Source of the DNA: Streptosporangium saharense
GTDB taxonomy: Bacteria; Actinomycetota; Actinomycetes; Streptosporangiales; Streptosporangiaceae
Reading direction: 5' to 3'
DNA: 64,000 nucleotides
NCBI RefSeq assembly: GCF_014203715.1
Contig: NZ_JACHJP010000006.1
Span: 310,001 to 374,000, forward strand
A program made the translations under genes and the position numbers. The notes under the pieces were generated by a model. That model made no database searches, was not told the origin of the DNA, and was given only the letters and a program-made list of their open reading frames with translations. Position 1 is the first letter of the stretch. Each line of letters starts with the position of its first letter. Of this stretch, positions 28,477 to 36,773 are shown piece by piece.

Positions 28477-29328
28477 TCAGTTGCCCAGGGGGATCTTCTC
28501 CTCCGGGGTCGGGGACGGCTTCTCCGGCTTGTCCGGCGCGCCGGGTTTGGAGGCGCACAGGGTCGAGCACTTCGGGGAGACGCCGACCCGGCTCATCACG
28601 GCCCGGGTCCGTTCGGCGGGGGAGAGCGTGCGGTTGCCGTTCAGCCAGGCGTCCAGATACTCCCAGGGCTCGACCATGCCGCGCCGTACCCACCAGAGGG
28701 AGTGGTCGGTCTTCCAGGAGATCGCGAAGTAGAGGTTGCTCGCGGTCGAGCGGGCGTTGCCCGAGTTGCCGACCTGGCCGAGGACCTGACCCGCGGAGAC
28801 CCTGACGCCCGGCTTGATGCCGGGGGTGACCTTGTCCAGGTGGCCGCCGAGATAGCGCACGCCGTCGTCGCCGACGACCGTGACGAAGCGGCCCTCCCGG
28901 TCCGCGCCCCGGTCGGTCGAGGGCTTCCACCGGTTCTTGGCGTTGACCTCGTCGACGACGCCGTTCACCGGGGAGATGAACGAGCACCCCTTGCCGGTCC
29001 AGATCGTGGTCTTCGGCAGCACGAGGAGCCTGCTCTCGTAGCTCACCCTGCAGTCCTTCACCGGGAAGACGTAGGTGAAGTTCGACAGCTTCGGCGGCGG
29101 GACCTGCACCGGGTCGTCGCCCGCGGGCCGGGTCACGCTCGCCTGCGCGACGGGTGTCGGGGACGGCGTGGGAATCGTCGCCGTGACCCTCCCCGGACCG
29201 GCGGCCGCGACCTCGGCGGCCGGAGGGAGGGTGCTGACACCCGCGACACCGCCCGGGGCCGCGCAGGCCCCGGTGGCGAGCAGAACGCCCGCCGCCACGG
29301 TCAGTCGAGCTATATGCCCCGATCGCAT
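28477..29328 (-). CDS. Degenerate M23/LytM-type lipoprotein
   Basis: The lipoprotein signal ends LATGAC (C22 from ATG 29328, which follows GGTGGAG). A Thr/Pro-rich linker leads to a LytM-like beta domain. However, the positions of the zinc ligands read CSFISPVNGVV and SNLYFAISW, where active M23 peptidases have HxGxD and HxH. Only GGHLDKV keeps a His. The domain probably cannot bind zinc and may act as a peptidoglycan-binding or amidase-activator protein, like known inactive LytM factors. It ends in a Lys/Pro/Glu tail. Confidence 0.75.
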   Translation of the reverse strand: MRSGHIARLTVAAGVLLATGACAAPGGVAGVSTLPPAAEVAAAGPGRVTATIPTPSPTPVAQASVTRPAGDDPVQVPPPKLSNFTYVFPVKDCRVSYESRLLVLPKTTIWTGKGCSFISPVNGVVDEVNAKNRWKPSTDRGADREGRFVTVVGDDGVRYLGGHLDKVTPGIKPGVRVSAGQVLGQVGNSGNARSTASNLYFAISWKTDHSLWWVRRGMVEPWEYLDAWLNGNRTLSPAERTRAVMSRVGVSPKCSTLCASKPGAPDKPEKPSPTPEEKIPLGN

Positions 29329-29479
29329 GATCTCCACCAGGCTAACGTTATCCATAACAAGCCTTTACCTTTGTAGCCGACCTTCCGGTTGGTCATGACC
29401 TGTTCGGGAAAGTCGGCGCTCCAGCCGAGGCGGCCCCGGGATGCCCCGGGTTGTCGGGGGACCGCACTAGACTCACGGC

Positions 29480-31339
29480 GTGGCAGGCCGGATCAGTGAC
29501 GAGGACATCGCGCTCGTGCGGGAGCGCTCACCGATCGCGGACATCGTGGGTGAGCACATCCAGCTCCGCAACGCGGGCGGCGGCAACATGAAGGGGCTGT
29601 GTCCCTTCCACGACGAGAAGAGCCCCTCCTTCAACGTCACCCCAGCCCGTGGCTACTGGTACTGCTTCGGTTGCGCCGAGGGCGGCGACGTCATCACCTT
29701 CGTCCGCCGCCTTGAGCACCTGTCGTTCGGCGAGGCCGTCGAACGGCTGGCCAACCGGGCCGGCATCCAGCTCCGCTACGAGCAGGGGGGCTACGTCCCC
29801 GGGCGTGAGCAGGGCGAGCGCAGCCGTCTCATCGAGGCGCACCGGGCGGCGGCGGAGTTCTACGTCGAGCGGCTCTCCTCCCCCGAGGCCGCGACCGGGC
29901 GCCGCTTCCTGTCGGAGCGCGGGTTCGAGCGGGCCGACGCCGAGCACTTCGGGGTGGGCTACGCGCCCGCCGAGTGGGAGGCCCTGGCCCGGCACCTGAT
30001 GGCCAGGGGGTTCACCGCCGCCGAGCTGGTCAAGGGCGGCCTGGCGAAGGAGGGGCGGCGCGGGCCGATCGACCGCTTCCGCAACAGGCTCGTCTGGCCG
30101 ATCCGCGACATCACCGGCGACGTCATCGGGTTCGGCGCGCGCAAGCTGAACGACGCCGAGGACGGCCCGAAATACCTCAACACCCCCGAGAGCCCGCTCT
30201 ACAAGAAGAGCGAGGTCCTCTACGGCGTGGACCTGGCCAAGCGGGAGATCTCCAAGCGGTCCCAGGCGGTGATCGTCGAGGGATACACCGACGTGATGGC
30301 CTGTCACCTGTCGGGGGTGCCGACCGCGGTCGCCACCTGCGGCACGGCCTTCGGCCAGGAGCACATCAAGGTGCTGCGGCGGCTGCTGCTCGACCAGTCG
30401 GGCTCGCACGGCGAGGTGATCTTCACCTTCGACGGCGACGCGGCGGGGCAGAAGGCGGCGCTGCGGGCCTTCGCCGACGAGCAGAAGTTCGTCACCCAGA
30501 CCTTCGTCGCGGTCCAGGGCGACGGGCTCGACCCGTGCGACCTGCGCGTCACGCGCGGTGAGGCCGCGGTGCGCGACCTGATCGCCAGCAGGGAGCCGCT
30601 GTTCGCCTTCGCCATCCGCAGCGTGATCTCCCGCCACGACGTGAGCACCAACGAGGGCAGGCTGTCGGCGCTCGACGCCGCCGCCCCGATCGTCGCCGGG
30701 ATCAAGGACAGGGCGCTGCGCCAGCTCTACGCCGTCGACCTCGACCGCTGGCTGGGCTTCAACAACGAGCGGTTCGTGGTGGACCGCATCGCCGAGATCT
30801 CCGTCGCCGCCCAGGGCGCCCCCCAGCGCCCGCAGCGGCCCGCCGCGCCACGCAAGGTCGCCGAGCTGACCGACCCCGCGGTGCGGACCGAGGCCGAGGT
30901 GCTGAAGCTGGCCGTGCAGCGGCCCGCGCTGCTCGGCCCCGGCTACGACACGATCGGCGCCGAGGCGTTCACGCTGCCCGAGCACGTCGCCCTGCACAAG
31001 CTGATCCTGGAGGCGGGCGGCACGGCCGCCGCGGGCCCCGGCGGGCGGGAGTGGGTCGACCGGCTGCTGGTCGTGTCCACCGAGGCGCTGCGCCCGCTGG
31101 TCACCCGGCTCGCTGTCGAGGAGCTGCGCGCCGACCTGGACGGCGAGGGGAGATACGCCTCGGCGATGCTCGCCGCGCTCGAACTCATCTCGGTCGGACG
31201 GTCCATCGAGCAGCTGAAGTCGCGGATGCAGCGGACCAACCCTGTCGAGGAGCAGCAGGAGTACAACCGGCTGTTCGCCGAGTTGGTCGCGCTCGAACAG
31301 CAGCGCCGGGTGCTCAGGGATCGCGCCTCGGGCAGTTGA
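29480..31339 (+). CDS. dnaG: DNA primase
   Basis: The 619-residue protein has an N-terminal zinc domain (CPFHDEKSPSFNV ... YWYCFGC). The primase catalytic core and Toprim domain follow (VIVEGYTDVMACH, then FTFDGDAAGQKAA with the DxD acidic cluster). The C-terminal helical domain binds DnaB. It synthesises RNA primers at the replication fork. It starts at GTG 29480. The principal-type sigma gene follows 138 bp downstream on the same strand, echoing the dnaG-rpoD part of the macromolecular synthesis operon. Confidence 0.97.
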   Translation: MAGRISDEDIALVRERSPIADIVGEHIQLRNAGGGNMKGLCPFHDEKSPSFNVTPARGYWYCFGCAEGGDVITFVRRLEHLSFGEAVERLANRAGIQLRYEQGGYVPGREQGERSRLIEAHRAAAEFYVERLSSPEAATGRRFLSERGFERADAEHFGVGYAPAEWEALARHLMARGFTAAELVKGGLAKEGRRGPIDRFRNRLVWPIRDITGDVIGFGARKLNDAEDGPKYLNTPESPLYKKSEVLYGVDLAKREISKRSQAVIVEGYTDVMACHLSGVPTAVATCGTAFGQEHIKVLRRLLLDQSGSHGEVIFTFDGDAAGQKAALRAFADEQKFVTQTFVAVQGDGLDPCDLRVTRGEAAVRDLIASREPLFAFAIRSVISRHDVSTNEGRLSALDAAAPIVAGIKDRALRQLYAVDLDRWLGFNNERFVVDRIAEISVAAQGAPQRPQRPAAPRKVAELTDPAVRTEAEVLKLAVQRPALLGPGYDTIGAEAFTLPEHVALHKLILEAGGTAAAGPGGREWVDRLLVVSTEALRPLVTRLAVEELRADLDGEGRYASAMLAALELISVGRSIEQLKSRMQRTNPVEEQQEYNRLFAELVALEQQRRVLRDRASGS

Positions 31340-31477
31340 TCGTAATGTGCTTTGATTTCCATACTGCGATTCGACCAAACCCCAATAAGGTCTCGGTTCG
31401 ATAATGATCGCCGCCTTACCTTCGGTGACAAAAATAGGTCTGCCATTTAGGGGACCGAATACAGCAGACTGTCTCCC

Positions 31478-32626
31478 GTGGGTGCATCGGTGCTGCCAAG
31501 TGGGCCGCCATCGGTAGACCAGGTGGCCGACCTCGTCGCGAAAGGAAGAGAGCGCGGAAGCGTCACGGTCGATGACGTGGCCGCCGCTCTCGACAAATCC
31601 GAGCTGCCGTCGGACGCGCTTGAACGCGTCGTGCGCATGCTCGCCGAACACGGAGTGGAGGTTCTCGAGCCCCAGGGCGACGAGGACACCGTCCGGTCCG
31701 ATGAGGAGGATGTCGGTAAAAGGGCCCCGACCAGCGATCTGGTCCGCATCTACCTGCGGGAGATCGGCCGGGTGCCCCTGCTCACGGCCGAGGAGGAGGT
31801 GGAGCTCGCCAAGTCCATCGAGGCGGGGCTGTTCGCCGAGGACAAGCTGACCAGCGTCGTCTCGCGGATGGCCTTCCCGGAGTTCAAGGAGCTCGTGTGG
31901 GAGGGCACACGGGCCAAGCAACGCCTGATCGAGGCCAATCTGCGGCTCGTCGTCTCCATCGCCAAAAGGTACGTCGGGCGCGGGATGCTGTTCCTGGACC
32001 TCATCCAGGAGGGCAACCTGGGACTCATCAGGGCGGTCGAGAAATTCGACTACACCAAGGGATACAAGTTCTCCACGTACGCGACGTGGTGGATTCGCCA
32101 GGCGATCACACGGGCCATCGCCGACCAGGCGCGCACCATTCGCATTCCGGTGCACATGGTCGAGACCATCAACAAACTGGTCCGTGTCCAGCGTCAGCTC
32201 CACCAGGATCTCGGCCGTGAGCCCGCGCCCGAGGAGATCGCGCTGGAGATGGACCTCCCGATCGAGCGCGTGATCGAGATCCAGCGCATCGCCCAGGAGC
32301 CGGTCTCGCTGCAGTCGCCCATCGGCGAGGAGGACTCCGACCTCGGCGACTTCATCGAGGACGCCGACGCCGTCGTGCCGATGGAGGCCGCGGCCTTCAT
32401 CATGCTCCAGGACCAGCTCGACGACATCCTCGCGACGCTGTCCGAACGGGAGCAGCGCATCATCCAGCTGCGCTTCGGCCTGGCGGACGGGCATCCCAGG
32501 ACGCTGGAGGAGGTCGGCAGGGAGTTCGGCGTGACGCGGGAGCGCATCCGGCAGATCGAGTCGAAGACGCTGGCGAAGCTGCGTCACCCGACCCGCGCCC
32601 AGATGCTCCGCGACTATCTCGACTGA
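31478..32626 (+). CDS. Principal-type RNA polymerase sigma factor (sigma-70)
   Basis: This 382-residue sigma-70 has a short region-1.1-like N-terminus. Region 1.2 is [17 protein letters not shown], region 2 is [29 protein letters not shown] with [13 protein letters not shown], and region 3 follows. Region 4.2 is [24 protein letters not shown]. All four DNA- and core-binding regions are intact, so it recognises standard -10/-35 promoters. It could be the essential HrdB/RpoD or a close paralogue; proximity to dnaG favours the former. It starts at GTG 31478. Confidence 0.93.
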   Translation: MGASVLPSGPPSVDQVADLVAKGRERGSVTVDDVAAALDKSELPSDALERVVRMLAEHGVEVLEPQGDEDTVRSDEEDVGKRAPTSDLVRIYLREIGRVPLLTAEEEVELAKSIEAGLFAEDKLTSVVSRMAFPEFKELVWEGTRAKQRLIEANLRLVVSIAKRYVGRGMLFLDLIQEGNLGLIRAVEKFDYTKGYKFSTYATWWIRQAITRAIADQARTIRIPVHMVETINKLVRVQRQLHQDLGREPAPEEIALEMDLPIERVIEIQRIAQEPVSLQSPIGEEDSDLGDFIEDADAVVPMEAAAFIMLQDQLDDILATLSEREQRIIQLRFGLADGHPRTLEEVGREFGVTRERIRQIESKTLAKLRHPTRAQMLRDYLD

Positions 32627-32633
32627 ACATCCC

Positions 32634-32680
32634 GTACGGCGGAGGCCCCCGAGAACCCGTCCCGGGGGCCTCCGCCGTAC
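32634..32680 (+). terminator. Strong terminator after the sigma factor gene
   Basis: An 18-bp perfect stem (GTACGGCGGAGGCCCCCG and its complement) encloses an 11-nt loop, 7 bp past the stop. It is the strongest simple hairpin in this part of the window. Confidence 0.85.
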
Positions 32681-32841
32681 ACCGGAGACATTGGGTTTTT
32701 GCTGTGGAGCGGGTGGGTTCGAGGGACTTCCTCCCTGCCGTTCCCGATGGCGATCGGCGGACGCGTCGGCACGTCGCCGAGGCTGTGACGTGCGGTTACA
32801 GGATTATAGATGCCTCAGAAAAGATCTTCGGGGAGCCGTCC

Positions 32842-33735
32842 ATGTCCGTTGTCCTTCGTCCGGCCGCGGCCTGCGGCCTGCTCGCCCTCGCTCTCGCCCT
32901 GACCGCGTGCGGCTCGGCGACCACCGGCGCCGGTGCCCCGGAGGGCCCTGCTCCCGCCGTACCCGCCGCCGCGCCGCCGGGTGGGTACGCCGCGCAGGAG
33001 GCCCTTGAGTCCGCGCGGGTGGTCGGGGAGTACCGGACCTACGCGGAGCGGCAGATCTACGACGCCATCGCGAAGACCGCCAAGTTCGTCGACGCGATCA
33101 AGAAGGGCGACGTGAAGCGGGCGAAGGCCCTCTACGGGCCGAGCAGGCTCGGCTGGGAGAGCGTCGAGCCGGTCGTCGAGGCCTTCCCCGAGATCGACGT
33201 CAGGGTCGACTCCCGGGAGGCCGACCTCGGCCAGGGCGAGGAGTGGACGGGCTGGCACCGCCTGGAGAAGGCGCTGTGGCGGGCACCGGAGACCCTCGCC
33301 AGGGAGGCGGCGTACGGCGACGCCCTGCTGGTCGATCTCAGCAGGCTCAGGGCCATGCTGCCGAAGGCGGAGATCACCGTGGCCTCCATGGCGACCGGGG
33401 CGAAGGAACTGCTCGACGAGGTGGCGGTCGGCAAGGTGACCGGGGAGGAGGAGGCGTTCTCGCACACCGACCTGTGGGACTTCAAGGGCAACGTGGACGG
33501 CGCCCACGAGGTCTACCGGCTGCTGCGGCCGATGGTGGTCCGGCGCGACGCCAGGCTCACGGCCACCCTGGACACCGAGTTCGCGGACATGCGGGCCCTG
33601 CTCGCCAGGCACGCCAGGGGAGAGGGGTTCGTGGCCTACACGGACCTGTCGAAGGAGCAGGTCAAGGAGCTGTCCGACGGGCTCAACGCCCTGGCCGAGC
33701 CGCTGGCGAGACTGGCCGCGGTGATCTCCGGATAG
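32842..33735 (+). CDS. Imelysin/M75-family lipoprotein (EfeO/EfeM-like)
   Basis: The lipobox LTAC places the lipidated Cys at residue 23. The mature part is an M75 helical domain with the metal-binding HRLE motif (H139, E142), as in EfeO. It lacks the N-terminal cupredoxin domain seen in many EfeO proteins, and neither EfeU nor EfeB is nearby, so it is of the short EfeM type. A role in periplasmic iron or copper binding is inferred. ATG 32842 follows GGGGAG. Confidence 0.85.
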   Translation: MSVVLRPAAACGLLALALALTACGSATTGAGAPEGPAPAVPAAAPPGGYAAQEALESARVVGEYRTYAERQIYDAIAKTAKFVDAIKKGDVKRAKALYGPSRLGWESVEPVVEAFPEIDVRVDSREADLGQGEEWTGWHRLEKALWRAPETLAREAAYGDALLVDLSRLRAMLPKAEITVASMATGAKELLDEVAVGKVTGEEEAFSHTDLWDFKGNVDGAHEVYRLLRPMVVRRDARLTATLDTEFADMRALLARHARGEGFVAYTDLSKEQVKELSDGLNALAEPLARLAAVISG

Positions 33736-33742
33736 GGCGGTC

Positions 33743-33982
33743 TCAGTACCCCCCGTCACCGCCCCGGCCGCCTGAGCCGCCTCCGCCGTCGCCTCCGTTC
33801 CCGCCCCGGCCTCCCTGGCCGTCCTGCCCGTCCTGTCCGTTCTGGCTGCCTTGGCCGTTGGAGGGGGTGGCCGTGCAGCTCGGCGTTCCCGGTGTTTCCG
33901 ATGGAGGAGTGGCCGAGGCGGGCGACGGCGTGAAGAACGCCAGGGACAACCCGCCGATCATGATTTTCTGCTTTATATACAT
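33743..33982 (-). CDS. Small secreted glycine-rich protein
   Basis: The 79-residue product has a signal-like N-terminus (MYIKQKIMIGGLSLAFFTPSPASA) and a Pro/Thr linker with one Cys. A ~40-residue low-complexity tail of Gly, Asp, Gln, Asn and Arg (GQDGQDGQGGRGGNGGDG and onward) ends in Tyr. ATG 33982 follows a G-rich ribosome binding site, AAGGGGG. The composition resembles surface or aerial-structure peptides, but no family is recognised. Codon use in the tail is driven by the repeats. It is convergent with the M75 lipoprotein gene. Confidence 0.6.
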   Translation of the reverse strand: MYIKQKIMIGGLSLAFFTPSPASATPPSETPGTPSCTATPSNGQGSQNGQDGQDGQGGRGGNGGDGGGGSGGRGGDGGY

Positions 33983-34146
33983 AAATGCCCCCTTTTTAGA
34001 GTTCTGCCCGATGGCTGCCCGCCGTACTCGGAACCGTGGGAAACGGGCCCCGGGGTCATGTGCGCGGCGGGGAAGATCGGGTGCCAGAAGCATGCAGAAG
34101 GGGCGAAGGGCTGTTCTCCCGGCCAATACTGGCCCAGACTGGGCGA

Positions 34147-35433
34147 ATGGAGGGGCGGACAGCGGTTGACGATGTCGCACTCGGACGCGAGGCGTGGTCC
34201 GTCCTCGACGCCAACCGCGCGGGCGCCGTGACCGTGCCTGCACCCGGCCTCTACCCGCACCAGTGGAACTGGGACTCGACCTTCGTCGCGATCGGCGTCT
34301 CCCGCTGCGACACCCGCAGGGCGGGCACCGAACTGCTCAGCCTCCTGACCGGGCAGTGGCGCACCGGGATGGTGCCCCACATCGTCTTCGGCAGGGTCTT
34401 CGGCAGGGGCCTGGCCGACGGTTACTTCCCCGGCCCGGCCGTCTGGCGCTCCGGGGAGCATCCCGCCGCCCCCAACGGGGTGCCGACCTCGGGGCTGACC
34501 CAGCCGCCGCTGCACGCCCTGGCCGTCTGGTGGATGTGGCGGCACGCGAAGGACCGCGAGGAGGCGTGCGACCTGGTCCGCAGGCTGTATCCCATGCTGG
34601 TCGCCCAGCACGACTACCTCGCCACGACCAGAGACCTGGGCGGGGGAGGGCTGGCCGCGATCGTCCACCCCTGGGAGTCGGGGATGGACGACAGCCCGGT
34701 GTGGGACACCCCGCTGGACGCCATGGCTGCGGCGCCCGGCCTCCAGGAGGACGAGCCGTTCCCCGACCGCTACGTCTGGCTGGCCCAGCGCTACCGCGAC
34801 TCCGGCTACGACCCGGCCTATCTGCGCGCGGAGCATCCCTTCGCGGTCGAGGACCCGATGTTCAACGGCATCTGGCTGGCCTCCTGCCAGGCGCTCGCTG
34901 AACTGGCCCCGCTGGCCGGGGCCGATCCCGCGCCGCACCAGGAGGCGGCCGAGCGGATCCGCGCCGGGCTGCTGGAGCGGCTCTGGGGCGGGGAGGCCTT
35001 CCATGCCCTCGACCTGCGCTCGGGACGGCTCAACCCGATGTGCACCGTGGGCGGCTTCGGGCCGATGCTCGACCCCGGCCTGCCCAGGGACCGGGTGGCC
35101 AAGCTGGTCGGCGTGCTCGAATCGGCCCGGTTCATGGGGGCCGCGGGCTATCCGGTGCCCAGCTGCGAGATCCGCGCCCCCCAGTTCGACCGGTCGCGCT
35201 ACTGGCGGGGACCGTCCTGGGTGAACACCAACTGGCTGCTGCGGCGGGCGGCGGCCGTACACGGGCTCGACGGCCTGGCGCGCCTGCTCGGCGTCTGCAC
35301 CCTGCGCCTGGTACGGCAGGCGGGCTTCAGGGAGTGCTTCGACCCCTTCGACGGCAGCGGCAGGGGCAGCAGGGACTTCTCCTGGTCCGCGGCGCTCACC
35401 CTCGACCTGCTCGCCGATAACGTGGAGGGATGA
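34147..35433 (+). CDS. GH63-like alpha/alpha-barrel glycosidase
   Basis: The 428-residue protein has the motif HQWNWDS (38-44), a GH63/mannosylglycerate-hydrolase hallmark. It also has HPWESGMDDSP in mid-protein and YWRGPSWVNTNW towards the C-terminus. Related enzymes hydrolyse mannosylglycerate, glucosylglycerate or trehalose-like disaccharides, mostly in the cytoplasm; there is no signal peptide here. ATG 34147 is chosen because the upstream extension is out of character. It overlaps the next gene by ATGA. Confidence 0.82.
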   Translation: MEGRTAVDDVALGREAWSVLDANRAGAVTVPAPGLYPHQWNWDSTFVAIGVSRCDTRRAGTELLSLLTGQWRTGMVPHIVFGRVFGRGLADGYFPGPAVWRSGEHPAAPNGVPTSGLTQPPLHALAVWWMWRHAKDREEACDLVRRLYPMLVAQHDYLATTRDLGGGGLAAIVHPWESGMDDSPVWDTPLDAMAAAPGLQEDEPFPDRYVWLAQRYRDSGYDPAYLRAEHPFAVEDPMFNGIWLASCQALAELAPLAGADPAPHQEAAERIRAGLLERLWGGEAFHALDLRSGRLNPMCTVGGFGPMLDPGLPRDRVAKLVGVLESARFMGAAGYPVPSCEIRAPQFDRSRYWRGPSWVNTNWLLRRAAAVHGLDGLARLLGVCTLRLVRQAGFRECFDPFDGSGRGSRDFSWSAALTLDLLADNVEG

Positions 35434-35891
35434 AGCTCTTCAATCGGACGCCCGCCCAGGTTCGCGCGGCCGTGGCGCCGACCGACCGGGTGCTCACCTA
35501 CGCCGAGGGGCCCGACGGTTACGTGGTCGCGACCGACAGGGCGCTCTACCTGGGGGAGACCAGGCTGCCGTGGTTCAGGATCGACCGGGGCGTGTGGGAC
35601 GAGGAGGGGCTGACCGTCGTCACCACGGAGGGGCAGACATACCGGGCGCCGCTGCCCGAGCCGGGACGGGTGCCGGAGGCGGTCAGGGAGCGGGTCACGG
35701 CCTCGATCGTGGTCAGCCAGTACGCCCCGCTCGACGCCAGAGGGGGAGTGCGGCTGGTGGCGAGGCGGACCGACGAGGACCTGATGGTCTGGGAGTTCGT
35801 CTTCGACGCGGGGATGGACCCGGAGGACCCCGGTCTGCGGGCTCTCGCCGAGCAGGCCCTTGAGGAGACACGCCGAAGCTTCGGCGTCTAG
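35430..35891 (+). CDS. Conserved hypothetical protein coupled to the GH63-like gene
   Basis: The start overlaps the glycosidase stop (ATGA). The 153-residue soluble protein has a beta-rich N-terminal half (DRVLTYAEGPDGYVVATDRALYL) and a helical C-terminus. It looks like a PH-like or actinobacterial small conserved protein, but I cannot name the family. No enzymatic motif is visible. Translational coupling suggests co-expression with the glycosidase. Confidence 0.7.
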   Translation: MKLFNRTPAQVRAAVAPTDRVLTYAEGPDGYVVATDRALYLGETRLPWFRIDRGVWDEEGLTVVTTEGQTYRAPLPEPGRVPEAVRERVTASIVVSQYAPLDARGGVRLVARRTDEDLMVWEFVFDAGMDPEDPGLRALAEQALEETRRSFGV

Positions 35892-35897
35892 CACGCG

Positions 35898-35921
35898 GAA
35901 GGGCCCCCGAGGGGGCCCTTC
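35898..35921 (+). terminator. Terminator after the GH63-like two-gene unit
   Basis: GAAGGGCCCCC and GGGGGCCCTTC form an 11-bp palindrome 6 bp past the stop. It may also serve the convergent YtxH-like gene. Confidence 0.75.
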
Positions 35922-35934
35922 GCCGTGTGTGGGA

Positions 35935-36252
35935 TCAATGTGGGGTGACGGCCTTCTCGTCCTTCTCCTTCGGCCACCCGGTGCCTGTCTCGTCGTGTTC
36001 GTTCGGTCCTGTGCCGTTGTGCGGCTGCAGGAACGGCAGCTTGTTCCTGGCCACGACGCTCACCTTCGTCCTGGCCACCTCGGTGACTTTGGAGACCTGG
36101 GCGCCGACGAGCCCGGCGGCCTCCTGTACGGCGGGGCTGTCGGAAACCCGGCGTGCCATCCCCTTGAGCTGTTCGTAACGCTCCCGGCCCGCGCGACTTC
36201 CAAGGATGTATCCAACCGCGAGGCCAACACCGAACATCAGTCGGTAACGCAT
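35935..36252 (-). CDS. YtxH-like small membrane-anchored protein
   Basis: The N-terminus has a single hydrophobic helix ending in the YtxH signature GVGLAVGYILGSRAGRERYEQL. An amphipathic helical stretch and a polar tail follow, about 105 residues in all. YtxH proteins are general-stress membrane proteins of unknown function. ATG 36252, preceded by GGAGG, is preferred over 36264. Confidence 0.75.
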   Translation of the reverse strand: MRYRLMFGVGLAVGYILGSRAGRERYEQLKGMARRVSDSPAVQEAAGLVGAQVSKVTEVARTKVSVVARNKLPFLQPHNGTGPNEHDETGTGWPKEKDEKAVTPH

Positions 36253-36417
36253 CTCCACCTCCACAAGCGTCCTGGGCGGGACCCTACCCGCGGACGAGAA
36301 GTTGTCTCGGCCCTACCCCGGAGCATCGATGCGACACACACTCCCGGAGTGCGCTAATCTATTCCTGCGCCGCAAGGAGCGGGGGAAAACCCCCGGGCCG
36401 ACCAGCGCAAACCACGA

Positions 36418-36490
36418 TCCCGTGTAGCTCAATCGGCAGAGCAGCCGGCTGTTAACCGGCAGGTTATAGGTTCGAGTCCTATCGCGGGAG
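36418..36490 (+). tRNA. tRNA-Asn (GTT)
   Basis: A cloverleaf can be drawn: acceptor TCCCGTG paired with CGCGGGA, anticodon stem GCCGG/CCGGC with loop CTGTTAA (anticodon GTT), T-loop TTCGAGT and discriminator G. A genomic CCA follows at 36491-36493. Confidence 0.96.
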
Positions 36491-36497
36491 CCAAGCG

Positions 36498-36530
36498 GAA
36501 GGCCCCGGGAGCACAGCTCCCGGGGCCTTC
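36498..36530 (+). terminator. Terminator after tRNA-Asn
   Basis: A 15-bp perfect stem (GAAGGCCCCGGGAGC and its complement) with ACA loop starts 5 bp after the encoded CCA. Confidence 0.8.
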
Positions 36531-36647
36531 GCCGTTTCGTGCCCTATTTCCCGGACAAATCCCGGTGAATCACAGAAAATAGGGGACGCATCGCCCCGTG
36601 TCCCTCCGCTCGCGCTCGGTGACCGGGCCGCGCCGTCATGGACCGCA

Positions 36648-36698
36648 GTAGATCATCGTGGGATCGCCGTGGATCGCTGTAGATCACTGTGGGATTGG
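36648..36698. repeat. Five ~10-bp near-repeats upstream of the NO synthase gene
   Basis: GTAGATCATC, GTGGGATCGCC, GTGGATCGCT, GTAGATCACT and GTGGGATTGG follow each other with 10-11 bp spacing. All are built on GTRGATC or GTGGGATC and lie in helical phase, 76 bp before the likely NO synthase start. They may be a binding array for a regulator. Confidence 0.55.
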
Positions 36699-36773
36699 GG
36701 ACACCACGCCGAGGGAACCGTGCCGCCCGGAACGGCATGCCGTACCCGTTAAACGTAAATAGGTGGTTTTTCT

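Noticed and set aside
29528-32587. Long minus-strand open frame opposite dnaG and the sigma gene
   Set aside because: Antisense shadow of two conserved genes; no domain is recognisable.
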